Assembly: GCA_030536355.1 (NCBI GenBank)
Contig: JAUNQD010000003.1
Location: forward strand, 1-64,000
DNA: 64,000 bases
Source of the DNA: Bacillota bacterium
Lineage (GTDB): Bacteria; Bacillota; Clostridia; Peptostreptococcales; Anaerovoracaceae
Reading direction: 5' to 3'
Shown here: piece after piece, positions 1-8,078 of the stretch
How positions within the stretch are numbered: the stretch's first letter is position 1
Layout of the letters: each line of letters begins with the position of its first letter
Notes under the pieces: generated by a model
What the model was told of the DNA's origin: nothing
Database searches by the model: none
What the model saw: only the letters and a program-made list of their open reading frames with translations
Made by a program: the position numbers and the translations under genes

Positions 1-56
1 CTCAGCTGGAAGCAGGTATCGAAATCTTTGAAAACGCTCTGAAAGCTTGCATGTAG
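1..56 (+). CDS. 3' end of a CDS, probable class III aminotransferase C-terminus
   Basis: Only the last 17 codons are present. The third forward frame reads QLEAGIEIFENALKACM and stops with TAG at 54-56. A terminal helix of this kind, ending shortly after an LxxGIxIxExAL pattern, is typical of class III PLP aminotransferases. A 4-aminobutyrate aminotransferase would fit the 4-hydroxybutyrate genes downstream, because it would supply succinate semialdehyde. The frame and stop are seen; the family is inferred from very little sequence and the substrate only from context. Confidence 0.4.
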   Translation, partial: QLEAGIEIFENALKACM

Positions 57-100
57 GTTCAGAATTAAAAAGAGTTAGATACGGTATTGAGTGATACATG

Positions 101-736
101 TTATTTTTTAGATATTATAACAAGTAAGGTGCCGTTTTCTATGGAGATCACGGCATCTTTTTCACCTATGAATTCATTGCTAACGCATAGGGAACCTGTT
201 CGGGGTAAAGTATAGTCTGTAAGTGGATATTTGGCATTATTTATCGTCAGTCCGGTACACTTTTCAGATAGTGAAAAAACGGAAAAATAGCAGTTGTCAT
301 CATATGGAAGTACAATGCCTTTGTTTTGATTTTTATTGAGAACAAAACACTCGTTTCTGCCATCTTTCATTGTAAGAGAGTCAAAAAAATCAGTATATTG
401 AGACAGAAGCTGGATGTTGGCCATAGTATGATCGAGACGCCCGCCCATTCCGCCGATTATAGTGATGTTTTTACCATTAAGGTATATGGCTTTTTTTAAA
501 GCCAGCTCAAGATCGGTGTAGTCTTTTTCAGGTTTGAAACGTTCAATTGGAATGTTTTCGGGAAGACCACCCTTAAGAGAGTCCATATCGCCCATGATAA
601 GATCTACAGTGATGTTTTTGGCAGATGCGATGTCCCATCCACCGTCGAGACATATGATGAAATCAGCATCTTTTGTATAGGGCAATAGTGACAAATTTGT
701 ATCGATATATGATGTAATGATTACTATGTTGTTCAT
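101..736 (-). CDS. thiN: Thiamine pyrophosphokinase
   Basis: Transfers pyrophosphate from ATP to thiamine, giving thiamine diphosphate in the cytosol. The 211 residues are the normal length. Visible family motifs are CLDGGWD near residue 29, GDMDSL near 49, KDYTDLELAL near 71 and GGMGGRLDHTMANIQLL near 95, which form the metal, ATP and thiamine sites. The ATG at 736 has AAGGAAG about ten bases upstream. It is transcribed divergently from the NifU-like gene. I see no TPP riboswitch in the 106-base gap, so it looks constitutive. Confidence 0.93.
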   Translation of the reverse strand: MNNIVIITSYIDTNLSLLPYTKDADFIICLDGGWDIASAKNITVDLIMGDMDSLKGGLPENIPIERFKPEKDYTDLELALKKAIYLNGKNITIIGGMGGRLDHTMANIQLLSQYTDFFDSLTMKDGRNECFVLNKNQNKGIVLPYDDNCYFSVFSLSEKCTGLTINNAKYPLTDYTLPRTGSLCVSNEFIGEKDAVISIENGTLLVIISKK

Positions 737-781
737 TTTAATGTACTTCCTTTTTGTATTATTCTGAATAATTATAAACCC

Positions 782-810
782 TTGAAAAACAACAATGCAA
801 GTTATATAAT
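782..810 (+). promoter_or_regulatory. Predicted sigma-A promoter of the NifU-like gene
   Basis: TTGAAA at 782-787 and TATAAT at 805-810 are separated by 17 bases and lie about 30 bases upstream of the ATG at 843. This is a close consensus match, judged by eye. Confidence 0.55.
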
Positions 811-842
811 TAAGTTGTTCAAAAAATAACGAGGAGAAGCTT

Positions 843-1121
843 ATGGAGGCTAAAATTACAACAGTTTTAAAAGAGCAAGTTGATCCCGTACTGTCGACTC
901 ATTTTGGCGGTGCTGTCCTTACAGGTATCGAGGATGGGACCGTGTATGTCAAGCTTACAGGACAGTGTGCTTCTTGTCCTTCAGCCGGGGAGACCCTGGA
1001 GAGTGTCGTTAAAGAGATTTTAATGGCTGAAATCCCTGAGATCAAGGATGTGAAGCTCGACCAGACTGTAAGTGAAGACCTTTTGGAAATGGCGAGAAAA
1101 CTTTTGAACAGGGAAAAATAG
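843..1121 (+). CDS. NifU C-terminal domain Fe-S scaffold/carrier protein
   Basis: A 92-residue stand-alone NifU C-terminal (Nfu-type) domain. Proteins of this type bind a labile [4Fe-4S] cluster between subunits and pass it to apo-proteins. The cluster ligands are the CASC pair (Cys42, Cys45) in a GQCASCPSAGETLE stretch, which is the diagnostic Nfu motif. GAGGAG precedes the ATG at a good distance. The neighbouring AbfD is a [4Fe-4S] enzyme, so the pairing may be functional, but housekeeping Nfu use is equally possible. The iscS/iscU pair is far away, at 44.9 kb. Confidence 0.9.
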   Translation: MEAKITTVLKEQVDPVLSTHFGGAVLTGIEDGTVYVKLTGQCASCPSAGETLESVVKEILMAEIPEIKDVKLDQTVSEDLLEMARKLLNREK

Positions 1122-1135
1122 TTTAGGTTATCTCG

Positions 1136-1160
1136 TTCTCAGGCAATGACGCACTGAGAA
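1136..1160 (+). other. Small hairpin between the NifU-like gene and abfD
   Basis: TTCTCAG at 1136-1142 pairs perfectly with CTGAGAA at 1154-1160. The downstream tract GAGTGTATTTT is only weakly T-rich, so this may be a poor terminator, a processing site or an mRNA 5' stabiliser for abfD. Confidence 0.3.
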
Positions 1161-1191
1161 GAGTGTATTTTATCAAAGGAGTGATTTTAAT

Positions 1192-2664
1192 ATGTTAATG
1201 ACAAAAGAGCAGTATATCGAAAGCTTAAGACAGATGAAGACTAGAGTTTACATGTTCGGTGAACAGGTTGAAAATTGGGTTGACCATCCAATCATCAGAC
1301 CTTCAATCGAATGCGTAGGAATGACTTATGAACTGGCAAGCGATCCTGAATATGCAGATCTGTGCACAGCTAAGTCAAGCTACACAGGTGAAACTGTAAA
1401 CAGATTCACTCACCTGCATCAGAGCACAGATGACCTTATCAAGAAGGTTAAGATGCTGAGACTTCTGGGACAGAAGACAGCTTCATGCTTCCAGAGATGC
1501 GTAGGTATGGACGCTTTCAATGCTATGTTCTCAACTACATATGAATTAGATAAAAAGCATGGAACTAACTACCATGAAAACTTCAACAACTTCCTGAAGA
1601 TGGTACAGGAAAATGACTACGTTGTAGACGGTGCTATGACTGACCCTAAGGGCGACAGAGGCCTGGCTCCAAGCGCTCAGAAGGACCCTGATCTGTTCCT
1701 GCACATCGTTGAAAGAAGAGAAGACGGTATCGTAGTTAGAGGAGCTAAGGCTCACCAGACTGGATGCGTTAACTCACACTGGCATATCGTAATGCCTACA
1801 CAGGCTATGAGAGAAGACGATGCTGACTATGCAGTAGCATTCGCAACTCCAACTGATGCTGAAGGTATCTACATGATCTACGGAAGACAGTCATGCGATA
1901 CTAGAAAGATGGAAGAAGGCGCAGACGTTGACCTGGGTAACGCTGTATTTGGCGGACAGGAAGCTCTCGTAGTATTCGATAACGTATTTATCCCTAACGA
2001 ATACGTATTCATGGCTGGAGAATATGATTTCTCAAACATGATCGTAGAAAGATTCGCTGGTTACCACAGACAGTCATACGGCGGCTGCAAAGTTGGCGTA
2101 GGCGACGTTCTGATCGGTGCTGCTGCTCTGGCTGCAGAATACAATGGCGCTCAGAAGGCTTCACACGTTAAGGATAAGCTGATCGAAATGGTACACCTGA
2201 ATGAAACTCTGTACTGCTGCGGTATCGCTTGTTCAGCTGAAGGTCAGGCTACAGAAGCTGGTAACTACCAGATCGACCTGCTGCTGGCTAACGTATGTAA
2301 GCAGAACGTAACTAGATTCCCTTATGACATCACTAGACTGGCTGAAGACATCGCTGGTGGTCTGATGGTAACTATGCCTGCAGAATCTGACTTCAATTCA
2401 GATCTCGTAGTAGGTAATGCTGGCGAAACAGTTGGCGAAATCTGCAACAAGTACTTTGTTGGATCCCCTGCATGCACAACAGAAGAAAGAATGAGAGTTC
2501 TGAGACTTATCGAAAACATGTGCTTAGGTACTGCTGCTGTTGGATACAGAACAGAATCACTGCACGGTGCAGGATCACCTCAGGCTCAGAGAATCATGAT
2601 CGCTAGACAGGGTAACCTGGAAGCTAAGAAGGCTCTTGCTAAGAACATCGCAGGAATCAAATAA
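1192..2664 (+). CDS. abfD: 4-hydroxybutyryl-CoA dehydratase / vinylacetyl-CoA delta-isomerase
   Basis: Dehydrates 4-hydroxybutyryl-CoA to crotonyl-CoA by a radical mechanism using FAD and a [4Fe-4S] cluster; it is the key step of 4-aminobutyrate fermentation. The 490 residues align by eye almost end to end with the Clostridium aminobutyricum enzyme. The known cluster ligands fall at exactly the same numbers: Cys99, Cys103, His292 and Cys299 (SCFQRC and YHRQSYGGC). AAAGGAG lies 11 bases before the first ATG. Codon choice is very restricted (AGA for Arg, CTG for Leu), as in a highly expressed catabolic gene. Downstream genes convert its substrates. Confidence 0.97.
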   Translation: MLMTKEQYIESLRQMKTRVYMFGEQVENWVDHPIIRPSIECVGMTYELASDPEYADLCTAKSSYTGETVNRFTHLHQSTDDLIKKVKMLRLLGQKTASCFQRCVGMDAFNAMFSTTYELDKKHGTNYHENFNNFLKMVQENDYVVDGAMTDPKGDRGLAPSAQKDPDLFLHIVERREDGIVVRGAKAHQTGCVNSHWHIVMPTQAMREDDADYAVAFATPTDAEGIYMIYGRQSCDTRKMEEGADVDLGNAVFGGQEALVVFDNVFIPNEYVFMAGEYDFSNMIVERFAGYHRQSYGGCKVGVGDVLIGAAALAAEYNGAQKASHVKDKLIEMVHLNETLYCCGIACSAEGQATEAGNYQIDLLLANVCKQNVTRFPYDITRLAEDIAGGLMVTMPAESDFNSDLVVGNAGETVGEICNKYFVGSPACTTEERMRVLRLIENMCLGTAAVGYRTESLHGAGSPQAQRIMIARQGNLEAKKALAKNIAGIK

Positions 2665-2699
2665 GATTAGATAATCTGATAAAAATCAATAAAAACATT

Positions 2700-2736
2700 G
2701 AGGCCGCTTTGAAAGCCGAAGCGGTCTCATTTTAAA
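2700..2736 (+). terminator. Intrinsic terminator or attenuator inside the 4-hydroxybutyrate cluster
   Basis: A ten-pair stem (GAGGCCGCTT with AAGCGGTCTC, one G-U pair) is followed by ATTTTAAAATTT. It separates abfD from the Cys-rich gene, so abfD is probably made in excess over abfT and 4hbD. Confidence 0.7.
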
Positions 2737-2762
2737 ATTTATAGTAATGACAGAGGTTGTTT

Positions 2763-3023
2763 ATGAAGTGCGGCGTAAGATTTTGCGGAGGCTGTAACCC
2801 GAGATTTGAGAGAGGTGAAGTTTTCCGCGAATTTAAAAGAGACATAACTAATATAGAATTCACATATGCAGACGAGAACGAACACTATGATATACTCCTT
2901 GTCATAGGCGGATGTCAAAGCTGCTGCGCAGCATATGAACAATACGATGTAAAAGGCGATGTATATAAGATCTGGGATATTTCTCAGGTTGAAACGATAA
3001 AAGAAAAATTAGCTAAACTTTAA
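2763..3023 (+). CDS. Small Cys-rich protein of unknown function in the 4-hydroxybutyrate cluster
   Basis: 86 residues; function unknown. It begins MKCGVRFCGGCNPRFERGEV (Cys3, Cys8, Cys11) and has a second cluster, GGCQSCC (Cys51, Cys54, Cys55), after a hydrophobic strand. The overall pattern suggests a small alpha/beta domain whose two Cys groups could bind a metal or Fe-S cluster. AGAGG six bases upstream supports the ATG at 2763 over a TTG at 2757. It lies between abfD and abfT, 21 bases before abfT, so it is probably cotranscribed with the CoA-transferase. I recall similar CGGCNPR-type small proteins in other anaerobes but no assigned role. Confidence 0.75.
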   Translation: MKCGVRFCGGCNPRFERGEVFREFKRDITNIEFTYADENEHYDILLVIGGCQSCCAAYEQYDVKGDVYKIWDISQVETIKEKLAKL

Positions 3024-3044
3024 GTTTACGGAGGAAAATCTAAA

Positions 3045-4361
3045 ATGGATTGGAAAACTAAGTATGCAAACAAAGTGATGTCAGCTGACGAAGCAGTTAA
3101 GCTGATCCAGTCAGGCGACACTGTAGTTTTTGCTCATGCTGTAGCTGAGCCTGTAGCATTGGTTGATGCAATGGTAGCTAACAAGCACCTGTATAAGGAC
3201 ATCACTGTATCTCACATGGTAACACTGGGAAAGGGTGAATATGCTAAACCTGAAAACAGCGACGTTTTCAGATATGAAGGCTGGTTCACTTCACCTTCAG
3301 TTAGAAATTCTATCGTTGAAGGACACGGAGACTTCGTTCCTGTATTCTTCCACGAAATCCCATCACTGATCAGAAGAGACATGCTTCATGTTGACGTAAT
3401 AATGGTTACTGTAACTCCGCCGGATGAACACGGATATTGTAACGTAGGTGTATCATCTGACTACACAATGCAGTCAATCAAGTCAGCAAGAGTAGTTCTT
3501 GCTGAAATCAACGATCAGGTTCCTACAGTATTCGGTAACGCGTATGTTCACGTTGATGAAATCGATGCTATGGTAGAATTCAACAGACCACTGCCTGAAT
3601 CAAAGCCTGCAGTTATCGGTCCTGTAGAAGAAGCTATCGGTAAGAACTGTGCATCACTGATCAATGACGGTGATACTCTGCAGCTGGGTATAGGAGCTAT
3701 TCCTGACGCTGTACTGGCTCAGCTGGGCGACAAGAAGCATCTGGGTATCCATTCAGAAATGATCGCTGACGGTGTTGTTGACCTGTTTGAAAAGGGCGCT
3801 ATCGACTGTTCACAGAAGGGTATCGACGAAGGAAAGATGGTAGTAACATTCCTTATGGGTACTAAGAAGCTGTACGACTGGTGCGATAAGAACCCTATGG
3901 TTGAACTGAGAGAAGTTGACTACGTTAACCACCCAATGACAGTTTGCAATCTGAAGAACCTGGTATGTATCAATGCATGTGTACAGATCGACTTCATGGG
4001 ACAGATCGTTTCAGAATGTATCGGTACTAAGCAGATCTCAGGTGTTGGCGGACAGGTAGACTTCATCCGTGGTGCTTCAATGGCTAAGGACGGCAATGCA
4101 AGAGCTATCATCGCTATGCCATCCGTAACAGTTAAGAAGGACGGATCAATGGTTTCAAAGGTAGTTCCTTTCATTGATCACGGTGCAGCTGTAACAACTT
4201 CAAGATGTGACGCTGACTACGTTGTAACTGAATACGGTATCGCTAAACTTAAGGGAGCTAACCTGAAGGATAGAGCAAGACAGCTGATCAACATCGCTCA
4301 TCCTGACTTCAGAGAAGAACTGAAGGAACAGTTCAAGGCTAGATTCAACGCTGAATTTTAA
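3045..4361 (+). CDS. abfT: 4-hydroxybutyrate CoA-transferase
   Basis: Moves CoA from acetyl-CoA (or another acyl-CoA) to 4-hydroxybutyrate, making the substrate of AbfD. The 438 residues match the family length. The catalytic glutamate that forms the glutamyl-CoA thioester is Glu238, in GIHSEMIADG, the number used for the C. aminobutyricum enzyme. GIGAIPDAVLAQLG just upstream is the CoA-binding loop. It starts 21 bases after the small Cys-rich gene, behind GGAGG, and shares the strongly biased codon use of abfD. Confidence 0.95.
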   Translation: MDWKTKYANKVMSADEAVKLIQSGDTVVFAHAVAEPVALVDAMVANKHLYKDITVSHMVTLGKGEYAKPENSDVFRYEGWFTSPSVRNSIVEGHGDFVPVFFHEIPSLIRRDMLHVDVIMVTVTPPDEHGYCNVGVSSDYTMQSIKSARVVLAEINDQVPTVFGNAYVHVDEIDAMVEFNRPLPESKPAVIGPVEEAIGKNCASLINDGDTLQLGIGAIPDAVLAQLGDKKHLGIHSEMIADGVVDLFEKGAIDCSQKGIDEGKMVVTFLMGTKKLYDWCDKNPMVELREVDYVNHPMTVCNLKNLVCINACVQIDFMGQIVSECIGTKQISGVGGQVDFIRGASMAKDGNARAIIAMPSVTVKKDGSMVSKVVPFIDHGAAVTTSRCDADYVVTEYGIAKLKGANLKDRARQLINIAHPDFREELKEQFKARFNAEF

Positions 4362-4395
4362 TTAGATTTACAAGATATATTAGGAGGTAAATAAA

Positions 4396-5520
4396 ATGCA
4401 GGCATTAAGAGTAGTTCCGGCTATCCATTACTTTGATACTTTTAAAGAATTCAATGAAGAATTCAAACTGGGAAAAGGCGACATCCTGGTTACTAACCAG
4501 TGGATGTATGATCCATATGTAAAGCCTCTCGGAATCGACATTCCTGTTATCTATCAGGAAAAGTACGGTGCAGGCGAACCAACTGATGAAATGATGGACG
4601 CTATGAAGGTTGAAATGGACCAGTATGAATATGACAGAATCATCGCTTTCGGCGGCGGTACTATCGTTGACATCTGTAAAGTTCTGGCATGCGAAATTCC
4701 TGACAAGGCTGCTGACCTGTACACAGGAAAAATCGAAGCTAAGAGAATCAAGGAACTGGTTCTTGTTCCTACTACTTGCGGAACAGGTTCAGAAGTAACT
4801 AACGTAGCAGTAGCTTCTATTCCTTCACTGAACCTGAAGAAGGGTATCGCTACAGAAGAAACTTATGCTGACCACGCTGTACTTATCCCTGAATCACTGG
4901 CAGGACTTCCTGACAAAGTATTCGCAACTTCTTCAGTAGATGCTCTGATCCACGCAGTAGAAAGTTTCCTGTCACCAAAGGCTTCACCTTTCACTGAAAT
5001 GTATTCACTGAAGGCTATCGAAATGATCATGGAAGGATACAAGAAGATCATCGAAAGAGGCGGAAACAGCAAGGAAAACAGAGCTGACCTGCTTAAGGAC
5101 TTCGCTCTGGCTTCAAACTATGCAGGTATCGCATTCGGTAATGCAGGTTGCGGTGCTGTACATGCTCTGTCATATGCACACGGCGGTGCTTTCCACATTC
5201 CTCACGGCGAAGCTAACTTCATCTGCTTCACAGAAGTATTCAAGATGTACATGAGAAAGCAGCCTGTAGGCAAGATCCAGGAAGCTAACAAGATCTTTGC
5301 TAACGTATTAGGATGTGCAGAAGCTGATGTATATCCTGCACTGGATGAATTCCTCGGAAAGCTGATCGAACTCAAGCCACTGAGAGAATATGGAATGACT
5401 GAAGATCAGGTAGCATCATTTGCTAAGTCAACAGTTGATAATCAGCAGAGACTTCTCGGAAACAACTACGTTCCACTGACAGAAGAAGAAATCGCTGAAA
5501 TCTTCCAGAACCTGTATTAA
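4396..5520 (+). CDS. 4hbD: 4-hydroxybutyrate dehydrogenase (iron-type alcohol dehydrogenase family)
   Basis: Interconverts succinate semialdehyde and 4-hydroxybutyrate with NAD(H), linking the cluster to 4-aminobutyrate or succinate metabolism. The 374 residues have the family III alcohol dehydrogenase layout: GGGTIVDICK near 86-95 (nucleotide), TTCGTGSEVTN near 131, and the metal site in VDALIHAVESF plus the His-rich HALSYAHGGAFHIPHGEAN region. AGGAGG lies upstream. It is the last gene of the cluster, with a strong terminator 15 bases after its stop. Confidence 0.93.
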   Translation: MQALRVVPAIHYFDTFKEFNEEFKLGKGDILVTNQWMYDPYVKPLGIDIPVIYQEKYGAGEPTDEMMDAMKVEMDQYEYDRIIAFGGGTIVDICKVLACEIPDKAADLYTGKIEAKRIKELVLVPTTCGTGSEVTNVAVASIPSLNLKKGIATEETYADHAVLIPESLAGLPDKVFATSSVDALIHAVESFLSPKASPFTEMYSLKAIEMIMEGYKKIIERGGNSKENRADLLKDFALASNYAGIAFGNAGCGAVHALSYAHGGAFHIPHGEANFICFTEVFKMYMRKQPVGKIQEANKIFANVLGCAEADVYPALDEFLGKLIELKPLREYGMTEDQVASFAKSTVDNQQRLLGNNYVPLTEEEIAEIFQNLY

Positions 5521-5534
5521 TATCGATATGGACT

Positions 5535-5566
5535 AAGACCCCGAAATCATTCGGGGTCTTTTTATT
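5535..5566 (+). terminator. Terminator of the 4-hydroxybutyrate cluster
   Basis: An eleven-pair perfect stem (AAGACCCCGAA with TTCGGGGTCTT), a four-base loop and a following T tract. Confidence 0.93.
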
Positions 5567-5594
5567 AGTAAAATTTACTACTGATTGTATAAAG

Positions 5595-5624
5595 TTGACT
5601 GTTTGCGTACCTATATGGTATTAT
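5595..5624 (+). promoter_or_regulatory. Predicted promoter of the DUF975 gene
   Basis: TTGACT at 5595-5600 and TATTAT at 5619-5624 with an 18-base spacer, about 40 bases before the ATG at 5666. Confidence 0.5.
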
Positions 5625-5665
5625 AGGTTCAATAAAAGTGATTTTTGACGAAAAGAGGTTAAGAT

Positions 5666-6520
5666 ATGCAACAGAATACAATGGGACAAAATATTATTAT
5701 AACAGAACCGAGCAGCAATCTTAGAGCTTTAGGAAGGAATGCTTTGGCAGGCAAATGGAAGCTGGCAATCATAACATTGATCGTTTACCAGTTGTGCCTT
5801 CAGATTCCACCTGTTATATTAAATGCTATTTTTGGAACTAAAGCTGATATCATTGGAGATCAATCAAGCGTCAGTGTAGATATGTACAGCAGTATTTATA
5901 ATAGTATGCCGGCATACTCTACTTTAGGAAGCTTATATGTTATCCTTGTAACAGGAGCTTTGACATTAGGTGTTTCTTTGTTTTTCCTTGCTCTTTTCAG
6001 AAGACAGAGAATAGATATCGTAGATATATTCCTTGGTTTTGAACATTTTGGAAAAGCATTAGGTCTATTTCTTTTCCAGAGTTTGTTTATTTTCCTTTGG
6101 ACGTTATTATTCTTTGTTCCTGGAATAATTGCTTCTATAAGATACAGCCAGGCATTCTTTATTTTAGCAGATGATCCTACTAAGGGAATAAGACAGTGTA
6201 TGAATGAAAGTAAAGCAATGATGAAGGGCAATAAATCTAAATACTTCTGCTTATCATTATCTTTCATTGGATGGGCTATACTGGCGGCTTTACCGGCCAG
6301 CATTTTAGAAGCTATAGTTGTTGTGACCTACGCACCTGTATTTGTACAGTCTTTAGTTGCAATAATCATTTCTTTATTCACAGTTCCTGTAATGGCTTAC
6401 ATATTCTCAACAGTTACAGGATTCTATGAAATCCTTGCAGGTCATCTTATCAAGGAAACCGAACCGGCACCTGTAACTCCTGAAGAGCCTGAAAACTTCA
6501 TACCTAAAGAAGTTGAATAA
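5666..6520 (+). CDS. DUF975 family multi-pass membrane protein
   Basis: 284 residues of unknown function. The pattern is that of DUF975: an N-terminal RNALAGKWKLAI segment, then about five to six hydrophobic helices (near 36-52, 85-110, 130-155, 190-210, 225-255). FFVPGIIASIRYSQAFFILAD is the most conserved stretch of the family. The C-terminal tail is Pro/Glu-rich and cytosolic. AAAGAGG precedes the ATG. It has its own promoter and its terminator hairpin runs into the next gene. Confidence 0.8.
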   Translation: MQQNTMGQNIIITEPSSNLRALGRNALAGKWKLAIITLIVYQLCLQIPPVILNAIFGTKADIIGDQSSVSVDMYSSIYNSMPAYSTLGSLYVILVTGALTLGVSLFFLALFRRQRIDIVDIFLGFEHFGKALGLFLFQSLFIFLWTLLFFVPGIIASIRYSQAFFILADDPTKGIRQCMNESKAMMKGNKSKYFCLSLSFIGWAILAALPASILEAIVVVTYAPVFVQSLVAIIISLFTVPVMAYIFSTVTGFYEILAGHLIKETEPAPVTPEEPENFIPKEVE

Positions 6521-6540
6521 GTAATATTCGAGATATTAAC

Positions 6541-6589
6541 AACCTCCTTGCATGACTGCATATTATAGCAGATGTGAGGAGGTTTTTTT
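6541..6589 (+). terminator. Terminator whose 3' arm is the next gene's ribosome binding site
   Basis: AACCTCCT at 6541-6548 pairs with AGGAGGTT at 6577-6584, followed by a T run up to 6589. The AGGAGG at 6577-6582 is also the only Shine-Dalgarno for the ATG at 6590, seven bases away. The inter-arm segment holds a small nested CTGC/GCAG stem. Confidence 0.75.
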
Positions 6590-7576
6590 ATGGAAGGAAC
6601 AGTTAGGTATATTTTTTCCGGTGGAAATACACCGAAAGGATTCTATTCATATTACAATTATATCCTGCCGCAGGAAAAGGCAGCTCGTATATATTGTATC
6701 AAAGGCGGTCCCGGAGTTGGCAAGTCAACTATGATGAGATCAATAGGAGAATATTTTGTTTCAAAAGGTGAAGCCGTTGATATGTTTTTATGCTCGTCTG
6801 ATCCTGATTCATTAGATGGTATACTAATTAATGAAAGAAATGTTTTGATAGTTGATGGAACAGCTCCCCATATTATAGACCCTATCAACCCGGGAGCTGT
6901 TGATGAAATTATAGACCTTGCCGGCTTTCTCGATCATAAGATACTTAAGAAACAAAAGGATGAAATAATCACAACCAGTTTTAGTGTTTCCGACGCATTC
7001 AAAGCAGCATATAGATCATTGAGTAATGTGGGACTGAAATATGAACTCTTATCTGTTACAAGTGATCATCCTGTAATAAATAATTCTGACGATTTGATGA
7101 AATTACTTGATAATAAACGTACAAGAGCAGAAGGACGTGGAAATGAAAAAAGATTCTTCTCATATGCCATAACTTTTAAGGGGTTAATAGACCACACATA
7201 TACATTGATAAAAGGTATAAAAAATATTTTTACCATAGATGGTCAGCCGGGGATGAAAACAGAAAATGTTTTAATGCCTATCGCAAACCGATTGATGGAT
7301 AATGGATTTGATGTGGAACTGTATTATTCTCCAATGTGTCCTGATACAAGGGTAGAGCATATCATATCAAAAGATGCGGACATGGCAGTAATCACCGTGG
7401 GAAGCAGCAATAATGAATATATGAGAAAGCAATTGCAAAAAGTTTTCGAGCAGTTAAGCAAGGCCAAGTTGCTCCATGACGAGTTGGAAAAATACTATAT
7501 TCCGGCGATGGATTTCGATTTGGTAGAAGAAACAGGCAAGGAACTAATAAAAACAATTGAAAATGAATATAGCTAA
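6590..7576 (+). CDS. P-loop ATPase of unknown role (PRK06851-like)
   Basis: 328 residues. A Walker A motif, GGPGVGKST, lies at 39-47 after a short N-terminal SGGNTPKGFYS segment. VLIVDGTAPHIIDPINPGAVDE near 85-105 includes the probable Walker B and a conserved motif of PRK06851-type ATPases, which I recall as uncharacterised and common in sporulating Firmicutes. There are no membrane helices. The start is the ATG at 6590, whose AGGAGG sits inside the upstream terminator stem, so translation may depend on where the transcript begins. The assignment rests on recalled family similarity. Confidence 0.75.
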   Translation: MEGTVRYIFSGGNTPKGFYSYYNYILPQEKAARIYCIKGGPGVGKSTMMRSIGEYFVSKGEAVDMFLCSSDPDSLDGILINERNVLIVDGTAPHIIDPINPGAVDEIIDLAGFLDHKILKKQKDEIITTSFSVSDAFKAAYRSLSNVGLKYELLSVTSDHPVINNSDDLMKLLDNKRTRAEGRGNEKRFFSYAITFKGLIDHTYTLIKGIKNIFTIDGQPGMKTENVLMPIANRLMDNGFDVELYYSPMCPDTRVEHIISKDADMAVITVGSSNNEYMRKQLQKVFEQLSKAKLLHDELEKYYIPAMDFDLVEETGKELIKTIENEYS

Positions 7577-7590
7577 AATGAAATATATCA

Positions 7591-7622
7591 AGGCTCCTGA
7601 AAAGATGGGAGTCTTTTTTATT
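7591..7622 (+). terminator. Terminator after the P-loop ATPase gene
   Basis: AGGCTCC pairs with GGGAGTCT (one G-U) around a nine-base loop, followed by TTTTTTATT. Confidence 0.8.
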
Positions 7623-7673
7623 TGAAAGTATAAACAGGAAAATAATGATAATAATAAACATGAGGTGATATAT

Positions 7674-8069
7674 ATGTTTAGAAATACACGAAAGAAACAG
7701 TTAAGAAACAGAGTGATAGCAGCCGCTCTTGGCGTGACGGTCATGACATTTGGTATATGGTTAAATTACAAAGATCAAGCTGAAGAAACACCGGTAGAAA
7801 ATACAGTAAAAGAAATCAAAATCACAGAAACTGAAGATAATAAAGAGGAACCAAGCACAATAAACGCACCTGAATCATATTTAATCAAAGAGATCGATGG
7901 TGTAGTCAAAGTATTTCTCTGTGATGAAAATGGAAATGAAGAACTGTACCTTATAACTTCGATACCATTCGAACTATTATCCGAAAGCGACCAAAAACTA
8001 TTTATAGATGGAGTCAGACTTGATACAGAAGAAGATCTGGGAAGATTTCTCGAGAATTTTGATAGCTAG
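7674..8069 (+). CDS. BofC-like sporulation protein with N-terminal membrane anchor
   Basis: 131 residues. A basic N-terminus and one membrane helix near 13-29 (VIAAALGVTVMTFGIWL) are followed by an acidic linker and a C-terminal domain starting ESYLIKEIDGVVKVFLCDEN. This resembles the C-terminal domain of BofC, which in Bacillus sits in the intermembrane space and restrains SpoIVB. The gene directly precedes spoIVB (nine bases), which supports that reading. GAGGTG six bases upstream favours the ATG at 7674 over a GTG at 7665. The domain call is by pattern only; no Bacillus-type N-terminal BofC domain is visible. Confidence 0.65.
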   Translation: MFRNTRKKQLRNRVIAAALGVTVMTFGIWLNYKDQAEETPVENTVKEIKITETEDNKEEPSTINAPESYLIKEIDGVVKVFLCDENGNEELYLITSIPFELLSESDQKLFIDGVRLDTEEDLGRFLENFDS

Positions 8070-8078
8070 GGGGATTTG

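Noticed and set aside
737-842. TPP riboswitch upstream of thiN
   Set aside because: The 106-base gap has no CUGAGA or ACYUGA motif in the minus-strand direction.
895-900. GTCGAC as a 0A-like site
   Set aside because: It is inside the NifU-like coding region and lacks the TGTCGAA core.
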